Positions 53,670-63,296 are shown, counted from the first letter of the stretch. The stretch: 64,000 nt of DNA from Panacagrimonas sp. (GCF_020697055.1 NZ_JAJFBP010000001.1:124001-188000), one strand, 5' to 3'. A program made the numbers and translations. Notes: generated from the sequence alone by a model not told the origin.

Positions 53670-54198
53670 TCTTTTCCATCGGCACGAACTCGATCGTCAG
53701 ATCGGGCGTGAGCCGGTGCTGGATCGGGACGCCGGGGCGATATCCGCGCGCCGCGTAGAGCCGCACGCCGGGCAGCGTGCCCATCAGCTCGAAGCGCCGG
53801 AATCCGTGCGCGCGCGCCCGGGCTTCGCAATGCTCGAGAAGCAGCGTGCCGACGCCCTGCCGGGCGGCGTCGGGATCGACGAAGAACGCGCGGATCTTGG
53901 CGGCGTCGACCGCCGGATCGAGCTCGGCGGCGTCGCGACCCTCGCGCGCGTCGCTGCCGAACAGCGTCCGTCTCCGGCTCCATCCGCCACAGCCGACCAT
54001 GCGCCCTCGGGCGTCGTGCGCGACGAAATAGCTGCGATCGCGGATCAACTGCGTATCCACACCGAACGCGCCGCGCAGCGCGGCCTCGATCTGCGGGCCG
54101 GTGTAGTCGCCCGCGCCCAGCGTGCGAATCGAGCGTGCGATCAGCGCTTCCAGCGCCGGCCGATCGTCGAGCGTCGCCTCGCGGATCCCGAGCGCCAT
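53656..54198 (-). CDS. GNAT-family N-acetyltransferase
   Basis: The protein has 180 residues. It starts LGIREATLDDRPALEALI and has the acetyl-CoA motif near 115-130 with RAFFVDPDAARQGVGTLLLEHCEARARAHGFRR. LYAARGYRPG closes the fold. The substrate, a small molecule or a protein amine, is unknown. The start is the ATG at 54198, two bases after the membrane-protein stop. Confidence 0.83.
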   Translation of the reverse strand: MALGIREATLDDRPALEALIARSIRTLGAGDYTGPQIEAALRGAFGVDTQLIRDRSYFVAHDARGRMVGCGGWSRRRTLFGSDAREGRDAAELDPAVDAAKIRAFFVDPDAARQGVGTLLLEHCEARARAHGFRRFELMGTLPGVRLYAARGYRPGVPIQHRLTPDLTIEFVPMEKISPA

Positions 54199-54200
54199 GC

Positions 54201-54647
54201 CTAGCGCAGCTCCGGACTTCCGTAGCGGCGCGACCACACGTTGCCCAGCACGGTCAGCATCGCGAAGCCGCAGACCAGCAGCACCAGACCCAGAAGCCAG
54301 CGTCGCGCGAACGTGTCGGCCGTGCATTCGGGTCGCGGCTGGCTCGGGTAGTACAGGACCGGCACGGTTTCGGCGGCGGCGTAGTGCGTCCAGCGCCCCA
54401 TCACCGAGGTATCCGCGCACTCGATGCGACGGCCGTCGACGACGAGTCGCAGCCGGACGCGCGGACGGCCCAGCGGCTCGACGCCTGGCGCCGGCCGCTC
54501 GTCGAACCCGACCTCGGTGGCGTCGGTGTGGATCGTGTTGAAGCCGAGCCAGGCCTGGTAGCCGAGCATCCAGGCGCCGGCGCCCAGCAGCACGGCGGTG
54601 AGCAGGTTCAGCCGCAGCGCCTGAACGATGAGCCAGTCGATCAGCAT
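54201..54647 (-). CDS. Small membrane protein, DUF3592-like
   Basis: The protein has 148 residues. One membrane segment lies at about 13-33 and a second at about 117-137 around a soluble domain with VRLRLVVDGRRIECADTSVMGRWTHYAAAETVPVLYYPSQPRPECTADTF. The strand pattern with a YYP-type motif before the second membrane segment is like DUF3592. It overlaps the CWC gene by seven bases. Function unknown. Confidence 0.72.
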   Translation of the reverse strand: MLIDWLIVQALRLNLLTAVLLGAGAWMLGYQAWLGFNTIHTDATEVGFDERPAPGVEPLGRPRVRLRLVVDGRRIECADTSVMGRWTHYAAAETVPVLYYPSQPRPECTADTFARRWLLGLVLLVCGFAMLTVLGNVWSRRYGSPELR

Positions 54648-54871
54648 GGGTTGCGATCGAGCGGATCGGGTTCGCGCGCATCGAGCACGCCGGCGCAGCG
54701 TGGACACAGACAGGCCTTGTCGACGAGATCCGCCGGGATCCTCGCCAGCGCCTCGCGACTGATGCGGGCCTGCGTGCACCAGCACGGCACGTCGAGCGTT
54801 CCGGCGGCGGCCGGTGCGCAGCGGTTTGCACCACCGCACAGCGGACAGATCGTGTTGGGCAGCGCTTTCAT
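54641..54871 (-). CDS. Cysteine-rich CWC family protein
   Basis: The protein has 76 residues. CPLCGGANRCA, then PCWCTQARI and ACLCPRCAGVL place eight cysteines in the CWC pattern, likely binding zinc. GGAAG precedes the ATG. These tiny proteins are common in gammaproteobacteria and uncharacterised. It overlaps the following membrane-protein gene, implying one transcript. Confidence 0.85.
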   Translation of the reverse strand: MKALPNTICPLCGGANRCAPAAAGTLDVPCWCTQARISREALARIPADLVDKACLCPRCAGVLDAREPDPLDRNPC

Positions 54872-54906
54872 GCGGGCTTCCGGTCCAAGGCGGCGCTCGG
54901 GCGGAC

Positions 54907-55458
54907 TCAGACCCGCAGCGTTCCGCGAAATCCGCGCGCCGCGTAATAGGACTGCGCGCCGTTGTGGTAGACGAAAACGGTACCGTAGCGTCGATCGCAG
55001 AACAGCGCGCCGCCGAGTTCACGGATGTCCGCCGGCGTCTGGATCCAGCTCGAGGTCTTCAGATCGAACTCGCCGAGCGTCTGCAGGTGCCGGTACTGCG
55101 CCTCGGTCAGCAACTCGATACCCATCGCCGCCGCCATCTCCAGCGCGCTGCGCTCCGGCGCATTTTCCTTGCGCGACGTGCGGGCGGCTCCATCGAAGCA
55201 GGTGCCCCGCCGCCCGGACGGGCTCTCGGCGGAGCAGTCGAAGAACGTCACGTGACCGGAGCCTGTTTGCAGTCCGACGACGTCGGGTTCGCCACCGGTA
55301 GCTTCCATCTGCTGCAGCGCGTCCAGCGCCTTGCCGGCGCCATCCACGCGGGCCTGCACGTCGGCCCACGCGACGCCGGTGTGACGCGGAGTGTTCTTTT
55401 CGAAGCGCGTCTTCAGGATCTGGAGCAGCGCTTTGCGTTGCGTAGGTTCGCGTTTCAT
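54907..55458 (-). CDS. DUF4256 family protein
   Basis: The protein has 183 residues. VTFFDCSAESPSGRRGTCFDGAARTSRKENAPERSALEMAAAMGIELLTEAQYRHLQ and GALFCDRRYGTVFVYHNGAQSYYAARGFRG are the conserved core of DUF4256. No function is known. No signal or membrane segment. It is 35 bases before the CWC gene, so all four genes from 55458 to 53656 probably form one operon. Confidence 0.9.
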   Translation of the reverse strand: MKREPTQRKALLQILKTRFEKNTPRHTGVAWADVQARVDGAGKALDALQQMEATGGEPDVVGLQTGSGHVTFFDCSAESPSGRRGTCFDGAARTSRKENAPERSALEMAAAMGIELLTEAQYRHLQTLGEFDLKTSSWIQTPADIRELGGALFCDRRYGTVFVYHNGAQSYYAARGFRGTLRV

Positions 55459-55561
55459 GGGGCCCGATCATGACGCAGTACTCACGGAATGCCACGTCTT
55501 GAGCGCCTGCCAGACGCTCCCGATAATCCCGCTCCGCCCCAGATCGTTCGCCAGGATCCGC

Positions 55562-56707
55562 ATGCAGCGACAACCCGTCCTCGACGTCCTGCGCGGCTTC
55601 CTGCTGCTGATGATGACGATGACGCACCTGCCGACGGTCTGGTCGTCGAGCCTGGGCCAGCCGCTGGGTTTCATCTCCGCCGCCGAAGGCTTCGTGTTCC
55701 TCTCCGCGTTCCTCGCCGGAAAGGTCTTCATCGAACGCCAGCAGGTGCTCGGCGTGGCGGCCGCCACGCAGTGGATGTTCGGGCGCGCGCTGCGCCTGTA
55801 CCTGTTTCACCTCGCATTGCTGGCGCTGGCGTTCACGCTGGTCGCCTGGATCGCGACCACGTTCGATCGGCCCGCCGCGCGCAATTTGCTGCACTTCTAC
55901 CTGCATTCGCCGCATCGCGCGATGCTCGGCGGCGCGGTGCTGGCCTACCAGCCGCCGCTGCTCGACATCCTGCCGATGTACATCCTGTTCCTGGTCGGGA
56001 CGCCGGTGGTGATGCGGATCACCGCGCGCCATGGCTGGGCGATCGTGCTGTCGGTGAGCGTCACGGTCTGGGTGGCCGCGCAGTTCGGGCTGCGACGCGC
56101 GATGTATGGGCTGGTGTCGAAGGCGGTGGGCTGGGACATCCCGCTGGCCGAAACCGGCGCCTTCGACCTGTTCGCGTGGCAGTTCCTGTGGGTGCTGGGA
56201 CTGTGGTTCGGCGGGATGGGCTTCGGCCATGCGCGGACGGTGCTGGCCTCGGGCGGCCGGGTGTTGCACCTGGCGCTGGCCACGGCCTGCGCGATGCTGT
56301 TCTGGCGCCACTACAGCGGACCGATGGGATTCGAGGACGGCGCGCGGCACCTGTTCTGGATCGACAAGTGGACGCTGTCACCGGTGCGCATCGTCAATCT
56401 CGCGGCGCTGGTGCTGGTGTTCCTCGGCTTCGGCGCGGGTCTGCTGAACCGGACCCGGCTACCGGGCTTGGAACTGCTCGGCCGCGCTTCGCTGTGGGTG
56501 TTCGTCGCGCACATCGCCACCGCGCTGGTGCTGCTGTGCCTGGTGGGGGTCGACGATCAGCTGCTGTCGGGCTGGCTCGGCGTCGTTGCGCTGGTGATCG
56601 GCTACGGCGCGCTGTTCGCGGTGGCGGCGGCCGTGCGCAACGTGCGCGGCAGAAGCACGCTCAGCGCTTCCAGCAGTCCTCCGCATCCGATCCGCCGGCC
56701 GACTTGA
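55562..56707 (+). CDS. opgC: OpgC-family membrane acyltransferase
   Basis: The protein has 381 residues with about ten membrane segments. VLDVLRGFLLLMMTMTHLP at the start and EGFVFLSAFLAGKV, then LDILPMYILFLVGTPVVMRI, are OpgC marks. OpgC succinylates osmoregulated periplasmic glucans in Dickeya and relatives; a related acylation is likely. AGGA precedes the ATG. The last 47 bases overlap pilE on the opposite strand. No opgGH is in the window. Confidence 0.85.
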   Translation: MQRQPVLDVLRGFLLLMMTMTHLPTVWSSSLGQPLGFISAAEGFVFLSAFLAGKVFIERQQVLGVAAATQWMFGRALRLYLFHLALLALAFTLVAWIATTFDRPAARNLLHFYLHSPHRAMLGGAVLAYQPPLLDILPMYILFLVGTPVVMRITARHGWAIVLSVSVTVWVAAQFGLRRAMYGLVSKAVGWDIPLAETGAFDLFAWQFLWVLGLWFGGMGFGHARTVLASGGRVLHLALATACAMLFWRHYSGPMGFEDGARHLFWIDKWTLSPVRIVNLAALVLVFLGFGAGLLNRTRLPGLELLGRASLWVFVAHIATALVLLCLVGVDDQLLSGWLGVVALVIGYGALFAVAAAVRNVRGRSTLSASSSPPHPIRRPT

Positions 56708-57155
56708 TGCCGACCGAGCTCAGGCACATCGCGCCGCACTTGGTGTCGTCGGCCTGGGCGTTGATGGGCGTCGCCACCACGGTGTAGGCGCCGGCCGACG
56801 GGCTGCCGCTGGCCGGGCAGGTCGACGCCGTGGCGCCGCCTTTCAGGCTCACCGAATAGATCGAATCGGCGGCGCGGGTCTCGCGCAGGTTGCCTTCGCG
56901 ATCCAGGTACAGCGTGTCGTCCTGGGCCCAGCCGATCTTCGAGAACTTCAGCGCGTAGCGCTTGGCTTCCGAGTAGTAGCTCGCCTGTCGGGACACCACT
57001 TCCGACAACGCCGCCTTGGCAACGGTGCGATTGGCGCGCAGCACGTACTGGCGATAGCTCGGAAGCGCGATCGTGGCCAGGATCGCGACGATGGCCACGG
57101 CGATCATCAGTTCCATCAGCGTGAAGCCGCGCGCCCGCGCAGGAAGAGGGATCAC
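56661..57155 (-). CDS. pilE: Type IV pilin-like protein PilE
   Basis: The protein has 164 residues. The prepilin leader of ten residues ends in Gly10 before FTLMELMIAVAIVAILATIALPSYRQYV; Glu15 is the conserved Glu5 of the mature pilin. Four cysteines toward the C-terminus (TCPAS, KCGAMC, DCWKR) can form the usual disulfides. It is the last gene of the minor-pilin operon and overlaps pilY1 by four bases. PilE here is probably a minor pilin, as in Xanthomonas and Pseudomonas clusters. Confidence 0.92.
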   Translation of the reverse strand: MIPLPARARGFTLMELMIAVAIVAILATIALPSYRQYVLRANRTVAKAALSEVVSRQASYYSEAKRYALKFSKIGWAQDDTLYLDREGNLRETRAADSIYSVSLKGGATASTCPASGSPSAGAYTVVATPINAQADDTKCGAMCLSSVGIKSAGGSDAEDCWKR

Positions 57156-60100
57156 TTCGCCGGAGTCTCGTCGTCGCCGCGCCGTTCGCGCCAGTAGACC
57201 GGATAGTAGCGGGGGCTGCGCGCTTCGAGCGTGTGCGTGTTGGCGGCGATCGCGCTGGTGGCCACCGTGTTGAGCTCACCGGACAGGCCGGGCACGCCGC
57301 CGTCGGTGCTGCGCTTGTCGGCGTCGGTGTCGGCGATGAAGGGTTGCACCACCGGACGGCTGTCGGCCAGCGAGATGCCGTACAGCCGGCTCCGACCCTC
57401 GTCGGGCACGCAGGTGCGGATCGTCGGGTCCTGCGGGATGTAGCTGGTGAAGAACACCGTGCCGCCGGTGGTCAGCGGCTGCGACAACGCCTTCTCGCCG
57501 CGGCTGGTGAGGCCCAGCTTCCAGCCGATGCCGCCTTCGGCCGCCGCGCCGCAGTTCTTGGTGGCGTTGGCGCAGGCCGCGGTCAGATCGACGAAGTCGT
57601 CGTGATCGGTCAGCGAGGATTCGCTCGTGAGCACCTGCGAGGCGGCCTTGCCGCTGCTGATGTCGCGATCGCGGTAGACGTAGACATAGTCCTGCGAGTT
57701 GGCGTTGAACGGATCCTCGCGATTGCCCGATGCGAACACCACCGCGTCATAGGCGCCGCGCGAGTCGCGGAACGGAACATAGTCGGGCGCGTGGAAGAAG
57801 CGGCGATCGTTGGCGACGTTGGCGTTGTCGTGCCGGCCCACGCTCGCCAGCGGCGTCAGCGTCCACTTGGACCGGTCGCTCCCCGCGAAATCGGCGCGCC
57901 ACAGCCGTCCCCCGGTGTCGAGCGCGTACAGGCGATCGAGCAGACCGTCGCCGTCGCTGTCCACCACCGTGGTGTCGGCGGCGATGCTGTCCACCAGCAG
58001 CGGATGGGTGAACGTGTTGCTGGCGCTGCTGTAGGGCGTCACGTCGCTGTACGCACCCTGGCGCGCCTTCCAGAGCAGCTCGCCGGACTCGGCGTCGACC
58101 ATGTAGATCGCGTTTCCCTTGGCATCGTCGCCGCCGAGCAGGTTCTTGCTGCCGCGCGCCGCGTCCTTGCCCAGGCGCACGTTGCTGGCATCGCGCCCGC
58201 CGTTGTAGCCACCGGCGAAGATCACCACGCTGCGGATGCTCGCGGTGGTGGAGCTGGTGCTGATGCGCACGCGGCCGGCCTGCGGGCTGGAGAACGTGAG
58301 CGCCAGTTCGCTGAACTGCGAATCGGAGCCTGCGACCTTGCCGGTCGAGTTGAACAGGCCGTCCGTGCCGATGCGCCACAGCAGGCCCGGGCTGTCCGGG
58401 TTCTTGATGTCGAGCGCGTAGATGCCGCTGCCGCCGCGACGCAGTCCGAAGTAGACCGCCGCGCGATCGTAGGCGTTGCCCGATTCGATCTTGCCGTCGG
58501 CCGGCCCGCCGTTGCGGTCGCGATCGCGCAGCAGCACCGTCGGCGCGCCGTCGACGCCGTAGGGGAAGCGCGTCGAGGGCGCGTTGTCGCGCAGGATCTT
58601 CTGCTGATCCATCACGGCGCGCGGCATGAAGGCCCAGTTCTCGACGCCGGACTCGCTGCCGGAAGACGTTGCGTTCTGGACCATGCGCAGGTAGCCGTCG
58701 GTGGCGCCGTAGACGATGCGGATGTCCGGATTGGTAGCCGAGTACGACGACGTGCGCGCGCCGTAGTTGACCGCCACCGGACGCGAATGCAGCACCGCGC
58801 CGTGCAGCCAGCTGCGACCGAGCAGGCCGCTGCCGACACCGAGCGACGTGGCGTTGGTGCCCACCTCGTAGCCGCGTGCGTACAGCAGGAGTTCCTGCGC
58901 CTGCGTGTCGCTCGCGGCGGCCAGCGGCGTTCGCAATTCGGTGCGCACCGCCGCGTCGTCGGGATTGAGCGCGGCCAGGCTCGGCACGAGCGCGGCGCCG
59001 CTGTAGCGGTCGTAGAACAGCTGGCGCGTGCCAGTGCCGTTGGCGCGTCCGGGATTGCCGCCGCCGGTGACCATGTACCCCGGAATGCGCTGGCCGGCAC
59101 CGCCGAGCGTGGTGTTGCGTCCGTCGAAAGCGGCCGAGCCCAGCAGCGAGGACGACGTCCAGAAGGTCAGCGCGTTCTTGTTGATGCGGCCGTCGCCGGC
59201 GATCGCCGCGTTGCCCTGTGCGTCGACGTAGCCGAACTGCGTCGAGGTCACGCCGCCGGTGGTCGACGTGGTGCTACCCAGCTTCAGTTTCTTGAGATTG
59301 CCCGGCCAGCGCGGCTTCTGGTCGCGCTCGGGACGGAACGCCGAGAAGAATGCCGGCGTGCCGCCGCCCTGCTGCACGAGCCGTCCGGGCGTCGTCGGGC
59401 TGCCGGCGAGGCTGGGCGTGAGCATCGAGGCGTCGACGATCAGCACCGGCTGCAGGAACTCGGCCACGGTCTTGCCCAGGTTCAGCAGTCCCAGGTTGTT
59501 GATGTAGGTGGTGACGTTGATGCCCAGGTTGGACAGCGCGGCGAGGCTCGACAGGTTCTCCTGGATCACGAAGTGCGACTTCAGGCTGATCTTGTTGCCT
59601 ACGGCATCCCGAAAGCCCGGATCGCGCGCTTGCGCCACGACGTTTTCGAATCGCAGCGGCGCTGACGGCGCGGCGGCGCCGGGGTAATAGCGCCGCAGGT
59701 CGGCATCGGACTCGCCGTCGCGCAGCGCATCGGTGAGCTGGATGTTGAGCACGTTGACCGTGTCGCACTGCGCCGGCGGCTGGATGTAGCGGCTGCCGCT
59801 TTCGATCGACGTGTCGCGCGTCAGCAGGCCGGTGAGTCCGTCCCAACGCGCGAGCGGCGCGTTGAACACCGTGTCGCCTGCGAGGTAGTGCGTGATCTCC
59901 GAGTAGATCTCCTTGCCCTGGAACGGCGGCAGCAGGGACGTCGGCGTGGTCAGCGCGCTGGCGGCGATGGCGGTCGTGGAGTTGAGCACGTTGGTCGGCG
60001 TGAGCGCACTGGTGAGCAGCGTGGCCACGCGCGTGAGCAGCTGCGCGACCGCGCCCTGGTCGACCAGCGGCGTGAACCCGACCAGGAAGTACGCACCGTT

Positions 60101-60904
60101 GCTGCAGCCGACGGTCTCGCGTCGCGTGGTGGCGATCGATGCGGAGTCTCCGAACGCACAGGCGCTGGCCGGCGACCCGGTGGCGTTGGCGCGGTCGGCG
60201 TGCGAGACGACGATCGCCACGCGCGAGTTGATCAGCTGGTTGAGGATCGACTCGAGCAGGGAAATCAGTCCGACCTGGCCCAGGTTCATCACGCCGTTCA
60301 AGGTCACCGACAGCAGCCCGGTGATGGTGCTGGGAAGCTGACCGACGACGGTCGACAGCAGCGGATTGATCAGGCCGCTGACCAGCTGACCGGTGAAGCT
60401 GCCGAGCACGCCGTTGACGATCGGCGCGATCAGCGGATTGCCCAGCAGCGTGCCGAGCGTCGCGCAGGTCAGGTTTCCGAGGCTGCCGAGCAGCGGCAGG
60501 CTGCCCAGGCCGATCGACGGAGAGACCAGCCCCAGCGCCGTGTTCACCAGGCAGAGCTGCGATGCGCTCAGGCCCGGCGGGCCGCCCGGCACCTGGCCGG
60601 TGAGCAGCTGCGTCAGGTAGGTCGCCGGATTGTTGGTGACGCCGCCCAGCAGGTCCGACAGCAGCATGTTGTTGCGCAGGTCCAGGCACAGCTGCGGCGC
60701 CGACGGATTGCGCGAGTTGCTCGCAGGCGTGAGAACCGAATTGCAGATGCCGAGCAGGTTCAGATCCAGCACCAGGATCGTCATCGGCGGCGTCAGCGGG
60801 TTGTCCGCCTGGTTGTTGTAGATGTCGATGTCGTCGGCGCGCGTCACCGCCAGCGGCAGCGACAGGAAGATTCCGAGCAGAAGGGTCGCGATTCGGGTGC
60901 TCAT
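57152..60904 (-). CDS. pilY1: Type IV pilus tip adhesin/assembly factor PilY1
   Basis: The protein has 1250 residues with a signal peptide ending near residue 23. The von Willebrand A-like N-terminus has an altered MIDAS: VLDLNLLG, with Asp47, Asn49 and Leu51 in place of DxSxS. A Leu/Gly-rich stretch of roughly 130 residues (about 85-215) sits before SRVAIVVSHAD. The C-terminal beta-propeller carries the calcium loop DSDGDGLLD at 982-990, known to control pilus retraction in Pseudomonas PilY1. PilY1 primes pilus assembly and mediates adhesion. It follows pilX by seven bases. Confidence 0.93.
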   Translation of the reverse strand: MSTRIATLLLGIFLSLPLAVTRADDIDIYNNQADNPLTPPMTILVLDLNLLGICNSVLTPASNSRNPSAPQLCLDLRNNMLLSDLLGGVTNNPATYLTQLLTGQVPGGPPGLSASQLCLVNTALGLVSPSIGLGSLPLLGSLGNLTCATLGTLLGNPLIAPIVNGVLGSFTGQLVSGLINPLLSTVVGQLPSTITGLLSVTLNGVMNLGQVGLISLLESILNQLINSRVAIVVSHADRANATGSPASACAFGDSASIATTRRETVGCSNGAYFLVGFTPLVDQGAVAQLLTRVATLLTSALTPTNVLNSTTAIAASALTTPTSLLPPFQGKEIYSEITHYLAGDTVFNAPLARWDGLTGLLTRDTSIESGSRYIQPPAQCDTVNVLNIQLTDALRDGESDADLRRYYPGAAAPSAPLRFENVVAQARDPGFRDAVGNKISLKSHFVIQENLSSLAALSNLGINVTTYINNLGLLNLGKTVAEFLQPVLIVDASMLTPSLAGSPTTPGRLVQQGGGTPAFFSAFRPERDQKPRWPGNLKKLKLGSTTSTTGGVTSTQFGYVDAQGNAAIAGDGRINKNALTFWTSSSLLGSAAFDGRNTTLGGAGQRIPGYMVTGGGNPGRANGTGTRQLFYDRYSGAALVPSLAALNPDDAAVRTELRTPLAAASDTQAQELLLYARGYEVGTNATSLGVGSGLLGRSWLHGAVLHSRPVAVNYGARTSSYSATNPDIRIVYGATDGYLRMVQNATSSGSESGVENWAFMPRAVMDQQKILRDNAPSTRFPYGVDGAPTVLLRDRDRNGGPADGKIESGNAYDRAAVYFGLRRGGSGIYALDIKNPDSPGLLWRIGTDGLFNSTGKVAGSDSQFSELALTFSSPQAGRVRISTSSTTASIRSVVIFAGGYNGGRDASNVRLGKDAARGSKNLLGGDDAKGNAIYMVDAESGELLWKARQGAYSDVTPYSSASNTFTHPLLVDSIAADTTVVDSDGDGLLDRLYALDTGGRLWRADFAGSDRSKWTLTPLASVGRHDNANVANDRRFFHAPDYVPFRDSRGAYDAVVFASGNREDPFNANSQDYVYVYRDRDISSGKAASQVLTSESSLTDHDDFVDLTAACANATKNCGAAAEGGIGWKLGLTSRGEKALSQPLTTGGTVFFTSYIPQDPTIRTCVPDEGRSRLYGISLADSRPVVQPFIADTDADKRSTDGGVPGLSGELNTVATSAIAANTHTLEARSPRYYPVYWRERRGDDETPAK

Positions 60905-60911
60905 CGGTGCA

Positions 60912-61514
60912 TCACTCCACGACCACGCCTTCGACCGTGTCGACCTTGATGAAAGTGCCCTGGCTGACCTCGGCCGCGCTGAAGTTGCCGGATTCGTCGG
61001 CGCTCGACGCGCGGCTCGCGGACGTGCGGTCGTAGCCCGCCAGCACGGTGAAGCTGGCCAGGCGAAAGCGTTCGCCGCTGTCGCCGCGGCGCAACGCCGA
61101 GACCGGCGCGAAGTCCGAGCCGCCGACCGACTCGCGGCGCACCAGCGTGTAGGCGTGCTGTTGCAGCACACCGGCGGGCAAAGCGGTGGCGTCGACCAGC
61201 GCGCTGGGACACTCGAAGGCCTGCCGGTTCTTCAGCGAAACCGCGTCGAGCTGCGCCGAGACGAAACAGTTCTGCACGTAGCCCGAGCCCTGCCGCACGA
61301 CCAGGTTCGCCTCGTCGTTCTGCAGCATCGATTCGAGCAGCGACTGCGCGCGCTGCACCGCGGTGATGCGCGTCTCCTCGTTGAGCGCCAGCCGCAGGTC
61401 GTTCTGCCCGGCGCGCATCGCGGCCAGCCCCAGGATCGTGATCATCACCAGAAAGAACAGCGCCGTAGCCAGTGCGGCACCGTGTTGAAGGCGAGGGCGA
61501 GCGAGATTTTTCAT
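60912..61514 (-). CDS. pilX: Minor pilin PilX
   Basis: The protein has 200 residues. It begins with a short basic stretch and HGAALATALFFLVMITILGLAAMRAGQNDLRLA, the PilX N-terminal pattern. Two cysteines follow. It starts inside the pilW stop (ATGA overlap) and is part of the tip-priming complex with PilV, PilW and FimT/FimU. Confidence 0.88.
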   Translation of the reverse strand: MKNLARPRLQHGAALATALFFLVMITILGLAAMRAGQNDLRLALNEETRITAVQRAQSLLESMLQNDEANLVVRQGSGYVQNCFVSAQLDAVSLKNRQAFECPSALVDATALPAGVLQQHAYTLVRRESVGGSDFAPVSALRRGDSGERFRLASFTVLAGYDRTSASRASSADESGNFSAAEVSQGTFIKVDTVEGVVVE

Positions 61515-62680
61515 TTGATGGCCGTTCCTCCCTGGATTCCCAGATTGCGCAGCTGCACGGTCGTGCTGTACGCCCGGCGGTAGAAATGGCGCGTCTGCTG
61601 GTCGCCCGGCGTGTCGACCGAATCGGCCGTCGTCGCCGGCGTGAACGGGTCCTTGTCGCCGAGCTGATAGGTCTTGCGATCGACGTGCAGCCCGTCGGAG
61701 CGGCGCGATCGCACCAGCATGTGCACCTGGACCGAACGCGCCTGTCGCGCGACCTCGGCGGCCGTGGGCGCGGTGCTGTAGTGATCGACGGTCTCGTCGT
61801 TGTCGTCGAGATTGTCCAGGCCCCAGACCAGCTGCAGGTCCTCGACGCCTTCGGCGATGCACTCGGAGAAGTAGCCTGCCGCGCTGGCGCTGCCGCCGCC
61901 GCAGGTCGCGAGCTCGGGATCGGAGTTGGACGCATAGCCGCTCGGGCAGAGTTCCTTGCGGCACAGCGTGGGCACGCCATCGCCGCGCGTCAGCGACCAG
62001 TCGCGCACGAAGTAGATGCGCGGGTAGTAGCGATGAAAGCTCATCGGCGCGAGCGCCGGCTGTTCGAGCGCATCCGGCGCGGCCTTGGCGGCCGCTCCCC
62101 AGCGCGTCAGCGTGCCCAGCGTGCCGTTGGTCTGCAGGTAGAAGTGGAACGCGCGCAGCGTCACGTCGCCGTCGCCGCCCGACATCTGTCCGGTGACCTG
62201 GCCGCTGACGTGGCGCATCGCCAACGCATCGGTGCCGGCCCGCGCCTGTGCGATGCAGTTCCATTGACCCGCGATCGCGCCCGCGCTGTCCTGGTTGCGG
62301 AACTCGAGCGGTGCGGCGATGTTGAAGGTCCAGGTCGTGCCGGCCGGGCCGCAGTCCGACGCAGGTGGCAGACCGACCGTCGCGCGCGAGATGTCGTCGT
62401 CGACCGATTCGTTGGCCAGGTTGGGCACGATCCCGTCGGTGCCCATCATTCCGCCCCAGTAGCCCGCCATCGAAAGATCGCGCGAGAGCGTCGCCATCGC
62501 GAAGCGCGCCTGGTCCTGCATTCCGGCGATCAGGTCGTTCTCGCGATAGCTGCGACTGGTGGCGACGAACAGCGTGCCCAGTCCGGCCAGCAGCAGCAGG
62601 CCCAGCGTCGTGGCCACCAGCAGCTCGATCAGCGAAAAACCGCCGTCGCGGGTGCGGGACAGGTTTCGGTCAGGGCGCAT
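61511..62680 (-). CDS. pilW: Minor pilin PilW
   Basis: The protein has 389 residues. The leader of 14 residues ends Gly14 before FSLIELLVATTLGLLLLAGLGTLF; Glu19 is mature Glu5. A long pseudopilin body with several cysteines and GVEDLQLVWGLDNLDD matches PilW. It overlaps pilV by 11 bases and pilX by four. Confidence 0.9.
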   Translation of the reverse strand: MRPDRNLSRTRDGGFSLIELLVATTLGLLLLAGLGTLFVATSRSYRENDLIAGMQDQARFAMATLSRDLSMAGYWGGMMGTDGIVPNLANESVDDDISRATVGLPPASDCGPAGTTWTFNIAAPLEFRNQDSAGAIAGQWNCIAQARAGTDALAMRHVSGQVTGQMSGGDGDVTLRAFHFYLQTNGTLGTLTRWGAAAKAAPDALEQPALAPMSFHRYYPRIYFVRDWSLTRGDGVPTLCRKELCPSGYASNSDPELATCGGGSASAAGYFSECIAEGVEDLQLVWGLDNLDDNDETVDHYSTAPTAAEVARQARSVQVHMLVRSRRSDGLHVDRKTYQLGDKDPFTPATTADSVDTPGDQQTRHFYRRAYSTTVQLRNLGIQGGTAIK

Positions 62681-63296
62681 TGGGATCCGCCACGAAGGCT
62701 TCGAGGACGATCACGCGGCGCAGGCGCTCGTCGCTGCCGGAATGCTGTGGATCGTCGTAGCGCCCCAGTCCCAGCCCGCAGGCGTTGCGGCGCGGATCGT
62801 CGGCCGGATCGTCGGTGCCCGGATCGGCAAGGCCGGTGATGCCACGCCAGGCGACCACCACCAGGTACAGGCCCGCGACGTCGCCGGCCTGGATGCAGCC
62901 GGTGGCGTCGACCAGGCCGCCGGCGTCCTCGCCATCGATCTGCGCCTCGGCGCCGAGCAGCGCCTGGCCCCAGCGGTACACGTCGTAGGCGGCGATCTCC
63001 AGCGGCGTGCACTGCGCATCGGGCGCCGCGCAGTCCACCGCCGCGGTCGCCGTGGTGGCGTCGCTGGTCAGATAGGCGTCGAGGAAACCGGGATTGCTGC
63101 GCAGGCTCTCGATCATCGACTGCGCCAGCGTACTGGCGCTGGTGCGCTGCACCGCGTCGTAGTTGAACTTCTTCGAGATCGCCTGCAGGCCCGCGACCGC
63201 CAGCAGACCGATGGCGGCGACGAAGATCGTGATCAGGACCTCGATCAGCGTGAAGCCCGCCTGCGTGCGCCGCCGTCTCGGAGCCGGACGGGTCAT
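62670..63296 (-). CDS. pilV: Minor pilin PilV
   Basis: The protein has 208 residues. The leader MTRPAPRRRRTQAG precedes FTLIEVLITIFVAAIGLLAVAGLQ; Glu19 is mature Glu5. SMIESLRSNPGF and the LYLVVVAWRG segment fit PilV. The start overlaps the fimT stop by four bases. Confidence 0.9.
   Translation of the reverse strand: MTRPAPRRRRTQAGFTLIEVLITIFVAAIGLLAVAGLQAISKKFNYDAVQRTSASTLAQSMIESLRSNPGFLDAYLTSDATTATAAVDCAAPDAQCTPLEIAAYDVYRWGQALLGAEAQIDGEDAGGLVDATGCIQAGDVAGLYLVVVAWRGITGLADPGTDDPADDPRRNACGLGLGRYDDPQHSGSDERLRRVIVLEAFVADPNAP

Noticed and set aside
57233..59665. Long plus-strand frame within pilY1
   Set aside because: Shadow of pilY1; no ribosome site or recognisable domain.
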